A stretch of DNA of 64,000 bases from Polyangium sp. 15x6 (lineage in GTDB: Bacteria > Myxococcota_A > Polyangia > Polyangiales > Polyangiaceae), in assembly GCF_029960785.1 (NCBI RefSeq), contig NZ_JASBQE010000016.1:105277-169276 (forward strand). Direction: 5' to 3'. This document shows, one piece after another, positions 17,801-26,638 of the stretch. How positions within the stretch are numbered: position 1 is the stretch's first letter; the number at the start of each line of letters is the position of its first letter. The notes beneath the pieces are model-generated. The model did no database searches. It was not told the origin of the DNA and saw nothing but the letters and a program-made list of their open reading frames with translations. The translations under genes were made by a program, and so were the position numbers.

Positions 17801-20800
17801 ACGACCAGATGTAATGGCCGGTCTCGAGCCCCGCATGGATCCCCGCGAGGAGCGTCTCCCGGCAGGCCACGTAGCCCTCGCGCCAGTGCTGGACGCACGC
17901 GCCCCACATGTTGCAGAACATGGCCTCGCTCTGTTTGTCGCGGGAGCGCCGGACGAGGTCGCGGGCGACGCGGCCGAAGCGGTAGCCGAGCTCGATGTCG
18001 CCGCGGCCGCAGAGGAACGCCCCGAAGTTGATGCAGCCGTAGATCGCATGCGATGACAGGCCGTGGCGGAAGGTGGTCTCGAGGCTCTTGGCGACGGTGA
18101 TGCCGAGCTGGTTGAGGCTCAAGAACCAGCAGGGCGCGAAGAGCTCCTGGAGCACGTCCTGCAGCGCGCGGATCTCGGGATCCACGAGCGGCGGGAGGTC
18201 GGGCAGCGCTTCGAGCGAGCGCTCCCGGACGAGGGCCATGGTCGTGCGGAGCTGCGCGTCGAGCGTCGCGTCGTCGGGGAACGGGGGCAGGTCGATCCCG
18301 AACCCGCGGAGCGCCGCGAGCCCCTCCGCGAGCACGGCCGGCAGGTCGTTTTTCAGCACCTGCACGTTCATCTTGAGCCTGAGCACCTCGGTGCGATCGT
18401 GCCTCCCCTCGGTGTGCTCGACGCAACGCTCCAGCTCGGCGAGGCCCTCGTCGTGCCGGCTGCAAAGCGCGAGCATGAGGCCCCTCTTCTTACCGTACGC
18501 GAGGCGCAGAGAATGGTTTGACGTCCAAGCGTCGGGCGGCAGGCGCGGGAGGCCCTGCTCGAGGTAATGCAGGGCCGAGCAGAACGCGGCCGACTCCTCG
18601 GCGCGGATCGCGGCGTCGAGGTTCATGCGCGCGAGGCGCAGGCGTTCGGCGCCGTCCACGAGGAGGTCGCCCGCGGCGTTCAAGTGGCCGACGACGTCGA
18701 AGAGGTTCTGGCTGTCCGAGAGATCGATGTGCCCCGCGAGGTGCCGGCCGATGCGGAGGCGATAGGCCGCCCGAGCCTCCTCGGGGATCATCGCGTACGC
18801 GCCCTCCTGGATCTTGTCGTGGGCGAAGCGGTAGCCGCTCCGGTCGGCGAGGAGCAACCCTTCCTCGACCGCGGACTCCACGCGGCCATACGCCTCCTCC
18901 GTCGAGCAAGCGAGCAAGGAGGCGAGCACGTCGAGGTCGAAGCGACTGCCGATCGCCGCGGCGATCCGCAGCGCTTCCTGGGTCCGCGCCGGCAGCCGCT
19001 CGATGGTGCGCACCATGAGATCGACGACGTTCTCCGAGTACGCGAGCGCTTCGATCTTCGCGAGATCCCATCGCCACCCCGCGTCGAACGTGTACGTGAG
19101 CACGCCGTGGTCGTGGAGGGATTGAACCAAACGTTTGACGAAAAACGGGTTGCCTCCAGTCTTTTTGAGCACCACATCGGCGAGCGGGCCGGTGTCCTCG
19201 CGCCCGAGACAATCGCCCAGCATGGCGAGCAGGTGGCGCCGTCCGAGCGGGGCGAGGACGATGCTCCGCACCGCGAGCCCTCCACGCTCGAGCTCCCCGA
19301 GCGCCATCATGAACGGGTGCGCGGGTGATATCTCGTTGTCGCGGTAGGCGCCGCAGAAGAAGAGCGCCTCGAGCGAGTCGTCGGCGAGGAGCGTGCGGAG
19401 CAGGCCGAGGCTCGCGCCATCGATCCACTGCAGGTCGTCGAGGAAAAGAACGAGCGGGTGTTCGTGCCGCGCGAACACCGAGACGAACAGCGAGAAGCAC
19501 CGGTTCAGGCGGTTTTGCGCTTCGAGGGGGCCGAGCGCAGGGACCGGCGGCTGCGGGCCGATCACATGGGACAAGGACGGGATGACGTCGCAGATGACCT
19601 GCCCGTTTTGCCCGAGCGCATCGAGGAGCGCGGTCCGCCAGGTCCGGATGCGCGCCTCGCTCTCGACGAGGATTTGCCGTACGAGGGCGTCGAATGCCTG
19701 GATGAACGCGCTATAAGGCGCCGCGCGGTGGTACGGCTCGTGTTTGCCGCTCGTGAAGTAGCCCTTCTGCCGCGCGAGCGGTTTCAGGATCTCCTGCACG
19801 AGCGAGGACTTGCCGATACCGGAGTAGCCGGACACGAGCACGATTTCCCGGTTCCCCGCGAGAGCGCCTTCGAATGCGGAGGTGAGCGCCTCGATGTCGT
19901 GTTCGCGGCCGTAGAGCTTCTGGTGGATCCGCAAGAGGTCGGCGCGATCGTGTTGCCTTCGCAGGAAAGGCGCGAGCTTTCCGCCGCTCTGCAGAGCCTC
20001 GCGGCAGTGATGGAGGTCGAAGAGCAAGCCTTCGGCGCTCTGGTAGCGGTCCTCGGCGTTTTTCTCGAGCAGCTCGAGCACGACACCGGAGACCGCCTCG
20101 GGGATGGCCGGATCGAGGCTCGAGGGCGGCGCGGGTGCGACGGCGAGGTGGGCGTGGATGATCTCCATCGGATCGACGCCCTCGAAGGGCGGTCGGCCGG
20201 TGAGCGCCTGATAGAGAATGGTCCCGAGCGCATAGAGGTCGGTCCGGTAATCGACGCCGCGGTTCATCCGACCCGTCTGCTCGGGGGAGACGTAGGGCAG
20301 CACCTCGACGAGCACCGCGGGTGCGTAGAGGAGCTCGTGCGCGCGGGTGATTTCGGCGTCGGCGCCGAAGCCTGCGAGCTTGACCGCAGCGCCCTCGCCG
20401 AGGAGCACGTTCCGTGGGCGGAGATCGCGGTGGACGAGCCCCGCGGCGTGCATCGCGGCGAGGCCTTCGGCGAGCGCGATCGCGAGATCGAGCGCCTCGC
20501 TCACGGGCATTTTTCGCGAGGGGCGCGCGGCGAGGGTCTGGGCGAGGTCGCGGCCCGGGAAGTCTTCGAGCGCGACGATCAGCGCGCCGGCGCGCTCCTC
20601 GACGCCTCGGACCGCGACGAGGCGCGGCGAGGTGATGCGCGCGAGGCGCTCGTACTGCTGCTTGAAACGGGCGATTTCGACAGCGCGCGCGCCCTCGGGG
20701 CGCAGGACCTTGAGCAGGACGGCCGTGTCGCCCTCGCGCCGCGCGCGATAGAGGGTGAAGTAGTCGGTCTCCTCGGTCTTCTCGGCGAGTGCGTAGCCTG

Positions 20801-20813
20801 TATCGACCATCAT
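14895..20813 (-). CDS. Trifunctional Ser/Thr kinase-like / AAA ATPase / sensor histidine kinase
   Basis: A 1,972-residue cytoplasmic signalling protein. In order: a kinase fold (about 1-270); an AAA/NACHT-like ATPase with Walker A G-Y-S-G-I-G-K-S-S (329-337) and Walker B L-F-L-D-D (456-460); a long helical TPR-like region (about 650-1230); GAF (about 1290-1440); two PAS units (about 1480-1720); and a histidine kinase with H-box S-H-E-L-R-T-P (His1757), N-box N-L-L-T-N-A-I-K-F and G2 G-L-G-L-G-L. The kinase part keeps Lys35 and HRD (128-130) with Asn135, but the DFG position reads GFG (148-150) and no Gly-rich loop is seen, so catalysis is doubtful. ATG 20813 follows a GGGGG tract 5 nt upstream; ATG 20810 is also possible. 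No ligand is known. Confidence 0.9.
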   Translation of the reverse strand: MMVDTGYALAEKTEETDYFTLYRARREGDTAVLLKVLRPEGARAVEIARFKQQYERLARITSPRLVAVRGVEERAGALIVALEDFPGRDLAQTLAARPSRKMPVSEALDLAIALAEGLAAMHAAGLVHRDLRPRNVLLGEGAAVKLAGFGADAEITRAHELLYAPAVLVEVLPYVSPEQTGRMNRGVDYRTDLYALGTILYQALTGRPPFEGVDPMEIIHAHLAVAPAPPSSLDPAIPEAVSGVVLELLEKNAEDRYQSAEGLLFDLHHCREALQSGGKLAPFLRRQHDRADLLRIHQKLYGREHDIEALTSAFEGALAGNREIVLVSGYSGIGKSSLVQEILKPLARQKGYFTSGKHEPYHRAAPYSAFIQAFDALVRQILVESEARIRTWRTALLDALGQNGQVICDVIPSLSHVIGPQPPVPALGPLEAQNRLNRCFSLFVSVFARHEHPLVLFLDDLQWIDGASLGLLRTLLADDSLEALFFCGAYRDNEISPAHPFMMALGELERGGLAVRSIVLAPLGRRHLLAMLGDCLGREDTGPLADVVLKKTGGNPFFVKRLVQSLHDHGVLTYTFDAGWRWDLAKIEALAYSENVVDLMVRTIERLPARTQEALRIAAAIGSRFDLDVLASLLACSTEEAYGRVESAVEEGLLLADRSGYRFAHDKIQEGAYAMIPEEARAAYRLRIGRHLAGHIDLSDSQNLFDVVGHLNAAGDLLVDGAERLRLARMNLDAAIRAEESAAFCSALHYLEQGLPRLPPDAWTSNHSLRLAYGKKRGLMLALCSRHDEGLAELERCVEHTEGRHDRTEVLRLKMNVQVLKNDLPAVLAEGLAALRGFGIDLPPFPDDATLDAQLRTTMALVRERSLEALPDLPPLVDPEIRALQDVLQELFAPCWFLSLNQLGITVAKSLETTFRHGLSSHAIYGCINFGAFLCGRGDIELGYRFGRVARDLVRRSRDKQSEAMFCNMWGACVQHWREGYVACRETLLAGIHAGLETGHYIWSFYNTVDLLTNSFLRGLPLPDLLAEVESFHRVRKLDQFNAVTWIGGAVGQLAHNLSVETERPTTLVGPFVDIDEVIAEARRIGNQASLYIAHFYTVALCVFQGAFEEAARVALRTNPALSGVESWQGNPALHFYGGLALARASDVVSPDERAHFLATAEAYALELSRWAALCPENLAHRCALLVAELTRARGDMRGAGDRYDEAIALAQRGGYLQDEALANELAGLSFRALGKTTIARAYLTEAHKVYGQWGATEVLRRLERSYPDLVPGEILRGARGPGAAVPAGAVLDIASVLKASQAISGEIVLDRLLDALMRILIENTGARRCVLLLLRDGRLVVEAEHRIGEAPVHALGATPIEGRADLPAGVVTYVARTGETIVLDDRPSDGPFARDPWLTSGRPRSLLAAPIVYKGRLAGVLYLENDLTRSAFTPARVEVIRLLSAQAAISIENARLYADLQQENAVRRRAEESVRESQELLQSIVDNTSALIFAKDLEGRFIFVNRCLEELLQLRPEDIIGKTNHELFPREFADQYRAHDLLVARENRAIEFDESSLSQGEIRTYMCVKFPLRDLAGKTYGICGIATDVTSRKRAEEGLRHSYSLLEATLESTADGILVVDCGRHVVRHNRRFVEMWRVSDDVLESGSDDVFRSSVRHELLEPESFEQKVRTLYSSPEESSVDMLPFADGRVFERYSQPQRLGERVVGRVWSFRDVTARVRAEMQRDRLLLDERGARAAAEEAVRVRDEFLSIASHELRTPLTSLQLAIQSLEQRLSRGMDVERVRSAVALSGRQIKRLASLVDTLLDVTRIQAGKLELNPTHVELRALVQEVSAHLGDQIAQSGSTLTVRADQPVVGQWDPYRLEQVVTNLLTNAIKFGKEKPIEITIDVDGQRARVSVTDHGIGIPAEVQAHLFERFHRGVSSRHYGGLGLGLYITRTIVEAHGGRISVSSEVGQGSTFRIELPLLPAA

Positions 20814-21292
20814 GGAAACCCCCGCTCGACTGCCAGGCGCGGGCGCGAGCGATCCGTTTATGCCACAGGGGCGCGGCCTCGATCCATGGTTGACGCTCAT
20901 CCCGTCCGGTGAAACCAGCGTGGCGCGACGAACCTGCCTCCCCGCCGACGCACTTCGGGGAGCGCCTGCTCTCCTGGGTTCTCGTGGAGGAACCGAGCGC
21001 TCATCTCGTCGAGCTGCACGTCCACATGGGTCGAACGACCTGCAAAGCATTGGATCCGTTCGGTCATTCGATCCGTGTCCCCATCATCCCCAAAACGACC
21101 GCACGGATCTCGCGCAGGACGAACCCTTCACGTCCCTTCCGTTTTCGCCCCCACACCGTTTCCGCCCCCGCTCCTCATCGGGAACGCCATGCATATTTTC
21201 CTTACCTCCCTTTTTCCGCATTTTCCGATGCCGCCCCCGCGCCCATCCGGCATCAAAGCAACGCAGTCATTCGGACTCAGCAGGAGGAATCG
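20814..21292. other. Long intergenic region between divergent genes
   Basis: About 480 bp separate the start of the large kinase gene from the start of the di-haem cytochrome gene. The right half is unusually pyrimidine-rich on the plus strand (runs of C and T around 21130-21240) and has lower GC than its surroundings, as expected for promoters read in both directions. I see no convincing coding frame, no clear paired -35/-10 and no strong hairpin. The last 12 bases carry the AGGAGGAA Shine-Dalgarno of the cytochrome gene. Confidence 0.6.
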
Positions 21293-22795
21293 ATGCGGAT
21301 TTCACATCCTTCCCTTATCTTGGGGCTCATCGTCGCCGCGGGGGCTGCTTGCTCGGCGGGGATGCCAGGGCAAGCCATCGCCGAGCCGCAGGCCGGGCCA
21401 GCACCGGGGACGGCGGCGCGGGCAGCGTCTCCCGAGGCGCCCCTCGAGGTCGATCCGCGAATTGGCTTGCTCGCCCCGGGCGATAAAAAGACGAGTTACG
21501 TCCCGATCGCCATCGAGGAGCCGTTCGCGCAGATCATGAAGCGGCTCGCGGCCGAGAAGCCGGCCGTCATGCGTCGCCAAATGGACCTGCTCGCCCAGCG
21601 ATACGACCTCGCCAATCGAACCACCAAAGGCCTCTCGATGTCGCGCGGAAAGCCGCTCCAGACCGGCGTCCGCGTCAAACTCCCCGCCGGCGTCACCTGG
21701 GCCGCCCTCGCCGGGATGACGCCCGCCGAGATCAAGGACAAAAAACTCTGGCCCGCGGGCTTCTTCCCCCTGCCCCACGCCAAGCACGTCGAGGGCGGGA
21801 TGGTCTTCCCGAAGACCCACATCGCGGAGATCAAGAAGCAGGAGGGGCGCGATCTCGAGCGGTTCGACGTGGAGTTCGACCTGCCCGAGCATTTCATCCC
21901 CGAGTTCCCGCCGCCCATCTTCCTCACGATCCGGCCGGAGCTCGGCGACGTCTCGCGCGGGCAGCTCGTCACGACGCAGAATTTCTTCGAGCTCTTCGAC
22001 GGCATCCTGAACCCCAAGCAGCTCGACGGGCTCCGCCTGCTCGTCTCGCAGTTCGCGCAGCAGCAGTTCAACCAGACCGATGATCGCCGCTCGGCGAAAC
22101 CTTCCCTCGGCGTCTCCTGCTTCGAATGCCACACGAACGGTCATTCCAATGCCGGATTCCACCTCGTCGGCGACATCCGCCCGCAATCGCACCGGCGGCG
22201 CATCGACACGCCCTCGCTGCGCGGCGTGAACCAGCAGCGCCTCTTCGGCTCGCAGCGCGCGCTCCGCACCGTGGAGGATTTCACCGAGTTCGAGCAGCGC
22301 GCCGCCTATTTCGACGCCGATCCCGTCGCCGCCCAGAAGAAGGGCATGCATTTCCTCGATCGCGGCAGCGAGGTGCACGCCATGGCCGAGTTCCAGGAGC
22401 TGCTCGACTTCCCGCCCGCGCCGAAGCTCCGGATCCTCGACAAGAAGCTCGATCCGAAGCTCGCCACGCCCGAGGAGCTGCGCGGCCAGGAGGTCTTCTT
22501 CGGCAAAGGGCAATGCGCGACGTGCCACCCGCCGCCCATCTACTCGGACAACTTCATGCACGATCTACGGACCGAGCGGTTCTTCCCGCCCACGCTGATC
22601 AACGGGCGGCTCGCCATCGCCGACGGGGCCATCAAGACGTTCCCGCTGCGCGGCATCAAGGACTCGCCGCCGTATTTGCACGACGGGCGGCTGCTCACGC
22701 TCGAGGACACGGTCGAGTTCTTCAACCTCGTCCTCGAGCTCAAGCTCTCCGATCAGGAGAAGAGCGACCTCGTCGCATTCATGAGGGCGCTCTAG
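21293..22795 (+). CDS. Exported di-haem cytochrome c (cytochrome c peroxidase-like)
   Basis: A 500-residue exported protein with a hydrophobic signal (about residues 7-25) ending in an A-A-C-S lipobox-like site. There are two CxxCH haem-c motifs: C-F-E-C-H starting at Cys276 and C-A-T-C-H starting at Cys408. The C-terminal third (I-K-T-F-P-L-R-G-I-K-D-S-P-P-Y-L-H-D-G) is typical of the di-haem cytochrome c peroxidase / MauG-like family, where Y-x-H-D-G lies near the second haem. It should act in the periplasm as an electron-transfer protein or peroxidase. AGGAGGAA at 21282-21289 fixes the ATG. It overlaps the convergent ribA by 17 bp. The N-terminal ~250 residues are not recognised. Confidence 0.8.
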   Translation: MRISHPSLILGLIVAAGAACSAGMPGQAIAEPQAGPAPGTAARAASPEAPLEVDPRIGLLAPGDKKTSYVPIAIEEPFAQIMKRLAAEKPAVMRRQMDLLAQRYDLANRTTKGLSMSRGKPLQTGVRVKLPAGVTWAALAGMTPAEIKDKKLWPAGFFPLPHAKHVEGGMVFPKTHIAEIKKQEGRDLERFDVEFDLPEHFIPEFPPPIFLTIRPELGDVSRGQLVTTQNFFELFDGILNPKQLDGLRLLVSQFAQQQFNQTDDRRSAKPSLGVSCFECHTNGHSNAGFHLVGDIRPQSHRRRIDTPSLRGVNQQRLFGSQRALRTVEDFTEFEQRAAYFDADPVAAQKKGMHFLDRGSEVHAMAEFQELLDFPPAPKLRILDKKLDPKLATPEELRGQEVFFGKGQCATCHPPPIYSDNFMHDLRTERFFPPTLINGRLAIADGAIKTFPLRGIKDSPPYLHDGRLLTLEDTVEFFNLVLELKLSDQEKSDLVAFMRAL

Positions 22796-23570
22796 GTTTT
22801 CCCCTCGCGTCCGTCTCGGCCGGGTCCTCGTCGGCCGGCCCTTCCATTCCGTCGACCATCACCGGATCGCTCTGCTCGGCGAGGTGCGGCTTGCCCTCCA
22901 TGTCGATGTAGTGGCCGCTGCGCTTCGCCTTCGTTTCGAGGTAAAACTTGTTGTACTCGTTCGGCGGGATCACGTGCGGGATCCTCCCCGCCACCTTCAC
23001 GCCGTACTGCTCGAGCTGGCTTATCTTGTTCGGGTTGTTCGTGATGAGCCGAACCGACCTCACCGTGAGGCTCTGCAGCATGTGCGCCGCCACGGCGTAG
23101 TCGCGCTCGTCGTCGCGGAAGCCGAGTGCGAGGTTCGCCTCGACCGTGTCGAGGCCCTGATCCTGCAAGCCGTACGCACGGATCTTGTTGATGAGCCCGA
23201 TCCCGCGGCCCTCCTGGCGCAGGTACAGCAAGACGCCGCGTTCCCTCGACTGGATGCCCCGCAGGGCTTCGAGGAGCTGATCACGACAATCGCAGCGGAG
23301 CGAGCCCATCACGTCGCCCGTCAGGCACTCCGAGTGCAGGCGCGTGGGCACCTCCTCGCCGCCCATCACGTCGCCGTGCACCATGGCCACGTGCTCCTTG
23401 GCGTCGCGGTTGTTCCAGAAGGCCACGATCTTGAAGCGGCCGACCCGCGTCGGCAGATCCGCGACGCCGACCACCCGCACGCACACCCCGGCATGGCCGT
23501 AGCCGTCGCACTCGTGGACCCTGTCCCGCTCGACGAGATCGAGCAAGCCCCCGTGTCCGGCGTTCGTCAT
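22779..23570 (-). CDS. ribA: GTP cyclohydrolase II
   Basis: A 263-residue cytoplasmic enzyme that opens GTP to the pyrimidine precursor of riboflavin. Zinc ligands Cys82, Cys93 and Cys95 appear in C-L-T-G-D-V...C-D-C, and the catalytic R-Q-E-G-R-G-I-G-L block follows. It stands alone rather than fused to DHBP synthase (RibB). It is longer than the ~200-residue E. coli enzyme, with about 30 extra residues at the N-terminus and a charged 45-residue C-terminal tail rich in Asp/Glu. AGAAAGGTCG precedes the ATG at 23570. It is divergent from the transpeptidase gene, and no other riboflavin genes are nearby. Confidence 0.9.
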   Translation of the reverse strand: MTNAGHGGLLDLVERDRVHECDGYGHAGVCVRVVGVADLPTRVGRFKIVAFWNNRDAKEHVAMVHGDVMGGEEVPTRLHSECLTGDVMGSLRCDCRDQLLEALRGIQSRERGVLLYLRQEGRGIGLINKIRAYGLQDQGLDTVEANLALGFRDDERDYAVAAHMLQSLTVRSVRLITNNPNKISQLEQYGVKVAGRIPHVIPPNEYNKFYLETKAKRSGHYIDMEGKPHLAEQSDPVMVDGMEGPADEDPAETDARGKPRAPS

Positions 23571-23670
23571 CGACCTTTCTCTCCTCCCACCACCCGCCTT
23601 GCGAGTAGCAGGCCCAGGGGCCGATGCCAAAAATCTTGGCCGAAGGGCCCCGCTCGATCGATAGCCACCC

Positions 23671-24792
23671 GTGGTGTCTCCGATCCGCACACTCCTCGCC
23701 CCGGCCGCGCTCGCGTCGCTCCTCCTCGTCGGCACGCCCGACGCCGAGGCCGCGTCGCTCGGCCTCCACCGCATCCGTGTCACGCCCGAGGCCGCCTACG
23801 GCGCCGTGGGTGGTCAGGCCAAACCCGTGCGCCTGACGCTCGATCCGCGCCTGCAACGCGAGGCCGAGCGGCTGCTCGCGCGCTCGGGCGCCCCCGAGGC
23901 CGCGATCGTCGCCTCGGACGTGCGCACCGGGCGCATCCTCGTGTGGGCGAGCCGCGGCAACCGCGACTTCGTGGCCGAGCCGTACGCCCCGAGCGCGAGC
24001 CTCTTCAAGATCGTCACCGCCGCCGCGCTGCTCGACGGCGGCCACGCGAACGAAGGCACGGAGGCGTGCTGGTCGGGCGGCGAGCACGACATCACGGCGG
24101 CCGACCTCGATCGGCGCGGCGGCAGCGCCTGCACGCCGTTCGGCGAGGCCCTCGGCAAGAGCATCAACATGGTCTTCGCGCGCATGGCGAAGCGGCACCT
24201 CGACCCGGACGATCTGCGTCGCATGGCCTCTGCGCTCGGGTTCGCCGGCGACGTGCCGATCGACGTCCCCGCCCAGGCCGGGCGCGTCGACATCCCCGCC
24301 GATCCCTTCGGCATGGCCCGCGCCGCGGCCGGGTTCTGGAACGGAAAGCTCTCGCCGCTCGGCGCTCTCTTCGCGATGCAGACCATCGCCAACGGCGGCG
24401 AGCGCGTGCGGCTCGTGCTCAAGGATCCCGGCGTTCCCGTCGCCCGCGTCGTCGAGCGCCGCGCCCTCGATCCGCGCGTCGCGCGCACGCTGAACCGCAT
24501 GCTCCAGGTCACCACGAAGCGCGGCACGTGCGTGAAGGCGTTCCGCCACGCGGACGGGACGCGCGCCTTGCCTGGCATGGCCGTGGCCGCGAAGACCGGC
24601 ACGCTCGTCGGCAAGAAGCCTGCGCGCATGTTCTCGTGGTTCGCCTCCTTCGCGCCCGCCGACAAACCCGAGATCGCCGTGGCCGTCATGCTGGCGAACG
24701 ACATCACCTGGCGCACCAAGGCGAACATCGTCGGCCGTGATCTGCTCGAAGCCTACTTCGCGGGCAGCCGCGACGAACGACGCGCGCGCTGA
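23671..24792 (+). CDS. Penicillin-binding-type transpeptidase (serine acyltransferase)
   Basis: A 373-residue exported protein with a signal peptide (about residues 5-28). It has the three active-site motifs of penicillin-interacting enzymes: S-L-F-K (Ser110), S-I-N (about 168-170) and K-T-G (Lys308). It lacks a glycosyltransferase or dimerisation domain, so it is a small transpeptidase-only protein. It could act in peptidoglycan cross-linking or be an uncharacterised class D-like enzyme in the periplasm. The start is GTG at 23671, or the adjacent GTG at 23674. It faces ribA head to head over 100 bp. Confidence 0.78.
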   Translation: MVSPIRTLLAPAALASLLLVGTPDAEAASLGLHRIRVTPEAAYGAVGGQAKPVRLTLDPRLQREAERLLARSGAPEAAIVASDVRTGRILVWASRGNRDFVAEPYAPSASLFKIVTAAALLDGGHANEGTEACWSGGEHDITAADLDRRGGSACTPFGEALGKSINMVFARMAKRHLDPDDLRRMASALGFAGDVPIDVPAQAGRVDIPADPFGMARAAAGFWNGKLSPLGALFAMQTIANGGERVRLVLKDPGVPVARVVERRALDPRVARTLNRMLQVTTKRGTCVKAFRHADGTRALPGMAVAAKTGTLVGKKPARMFSWFASFAPADKPEIAVAVMLANDITWRTKANIVGRDLLEAYFAGSRDERRAR

Positions 24793-24808
24793 GGCGCGTC
24801 GGAGAGGT

Positions 24809-24829
24809 CCGGGGCCGCGGGCGCCCCGG
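24809..24829 (+). terminator. GC-rich hairpin after the transpeptidase gene
   Basis: Arms CCGGGGC and GCCCCGG pair across a 7-nt loop, 17 bp after the stop. No T-tract follows, so an intrinsic terminator is only suggested by position. Confidence 0.35.
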
Positions 24830-25051
24830 TCATTCAGGCCCGCGCCGAAGGCACCCTCCCCGACCTGGCGTACCCGGACGAAGTCGCGGAGGGAGCGCCT
24901 CGTGGCGGAGCCTGTGACGTCGTTTACAGTTTTTGGCAACGGGGCGTGGCGCGTGGGGCCGGAGCCTCGGGCAAACGATCGTCCAAAAAGGACCTCGAAG
25001 CCTCTGTCCGGGCATCGTCTCGCGGGCGCGGGGGCGCTAGACTCGTGCCGC

Positions 25052-26623
25052 GTGCAGGCAAGTCAACTCCCCCTCTCGCACGAGGCCACGGCCCTCGCCG
25101 TCTCCGCCGACGGCAAGCGACTCGCGGCGTCGGCGATCGGCAACGGACGCACGGTCGTCTACGATCTGCGCGTCGGCCGAGCGCTCTTCCGGTTCGGCGT
25201 GGGCGCGACGGGGCTCGCTCTCTCGCCCGACGGCGGGCGCCTCGTCACGGCGTGGTCGGACGACGCGCGCGTGCCGCCGAGCGCAGCCCGTTCCGCCCTC
25301 GACGCGCGCGTGGAGGCCGACGAGCCGGCGCACACGGTGCAGGTCTTCGACCTCGTCTCCGGTCGACGCTTGACGCCCGAGCCGTGGCGCGGCGAAGCGC
25401 CGATCGCGCTCTCGCCCGACGGCAAGCTGCTCGCGGTCACGGCCGATCGCCTCACGAGCGCGGTGCTCGTCTACCGGCTCGCGGACGGCGCGCTCCTGCA
25501 CGAGCTTTCGTATCCGCATCGGCGCAGGCTGCGCAGCCTCGCGTGGAGCCCCGACGGTCGCCTGCTCACGGCGGCCACGGGCGCGACGCCCGTCGTGCAC
25601 TGGTCGGCCGACGATTTTCAGGAAGTGCGGCCCGAGGGCGTGCGTGAGAACGACGCGGCGGTCGCGTTCTCGCCCGATGGAAAGCTCGTCGCGGTGGCGG
25701 GTCCGGACAGCCGGATTCGCCTGTTCGAGCCGGGCCACGAGGGCGAGCCGCGCGCCGTGCTCTCGGTGAAGAACGGCCTCAACTTGCTGCGCGGCGTCGC
25801 GGCGCTCGAGTTCTCGCCGGACGGCGCGCTCGTCACCGCGCTCGGTCGAACGCGCGCCACGCAGGTCTTCAGCGTGCCCCTCGCGCGCCCGCTCTGGACG
25901 GCGAGCCCGGGCCCGATGGCGTTCCTGCCGAACGGCAAGACCGTGGCCGCGTGGTGGTGCGGCGCCGTGTGGCTGCGTGACGCCGAGAGCGGCGATCTGC
26001 GGGTGTCCACGGCCGACGATGCCGGCGACGACACGCCCTCGAACGGCGGCCCGGTGAGCCGCACGGTGACGCTGCGCAGCCGCGAGTTCGAGGGGCGGAT
26101 CCCGACGCCCCCGCAGACGCTGCGGGTCGTGCCCATGGCGCAGAGCGGCGCGGAGGTCGCGGCTTCGAGCGCGGCGGCGGCGCTGCTCGCGCGGCTGTCG
26201 ACGGGCTGGGTCGAGTCGAGTTACCGCACGGCGGCGCACCTGCTCGCGCGTGATGCCGATGGCCTCGGCGTGCGTCTTCCGTTACGCGGCGGTTATGCGT
26301 ACGTGCAGATCCGGACGAATGGGGACCGGTATCGCATCCTCGTGAGCGTCACCGCGGACGAGCCGGATCACGATCCCCCGCCCTCGTCGAGCCTCGCGCG
26401 CCTCTCGCGCTGGATCCGCGATCGCCTGAGCGCGGAGGCGCGGCGGGTCGCCGCGGCCGATCGCGAGTGGGTCGCGGAGATCGCGCCGGGCGCGGGCGAG
26501 GGAGACGTCCAGGTCGAGCGTGGCCCCGGCTCGCTCACCATCACGCTCGATCTCGCGCCCCTGCCCTCGCCCGACGATCTCGAGGCCCTGATCCACGCGG
26601 CCGAGCTGAAGCTCGAGCCCTGA
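25052..26623 (+). CDS. WD40/beta-propeller repeat protein
   Basis: About 523 residues starting at a GTG. The N-terminal ~330 residues contain at least six units with the pattern A-x-S-P-D-G-K/R-x-L-x-A followed by a short strand ending in V-x-D-L or similar. This is the WD40/PQQ-like propeller signature, so a six- or seven-bladed protein-binding domain is likely. The C-terminal ~150 residues (about 375-523) are not recognised; they contain two short alpha/beta segments that may bind a partner. No signal peptide is seen with this start. GTG 25052 was chosen because the in-frame sequence before it looks non-coding. It ends 15 bp before the rhomboid gene, suggesting an operon. Confidence 0.72.
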   Translation: MQASQLPLSHEATALAVSADGKRLAASAIGNGRTVVYDLRVGRALFRFGVGATGLALSPDGGRLVTAWSDDARVPPSAARSALDARVEADEPAHTVQVFDLVSGRRLTPEPWRGEAPIALSPDGKLLAVTADRLTSAVLVYRLADGALLHELSYPHRRRLRSLAWSPDGRLLTAATGATPVVHWSADDFQEVRPEGVRENDAAVAFSPDGKLVAVAGPDSRIRLFEPGHEGEPRAVLSVKNGLNLLRGVAALEFSPDGALVTALGRTRATQVFSVPLARPLWTASPGPMAFLPNGKTVAAWWCGAVWLRDAESGDLRVSTADDAGDDTPSNGGPVSRTVTLRSREFEGRIPTPPQTLRVVPMAQSGAEVAASSAAAALLARLSTGWVESSYRTAAHLLARDADGLGVRLPLRGGYAYVQIRTNGDRYRILVSVTADEPDHDPPPSSSLARLSRWIRDRLSAEARRVAAADREWVAEIAPGAGEGDVQVERGPGSLTITLDLAPLPSPDDLEALIHAAELKLEP

Positions 26624-26638
26624 GCCGAAAGCTGCGCG

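Noticed and set aside
14724..18056. A 3.3-kb plus-strand open frame opposite the large kinase gene
   Set aside because: Same antisense effect; the minus strand has unambiguous histidine kinase, PAS and GAF motifs.
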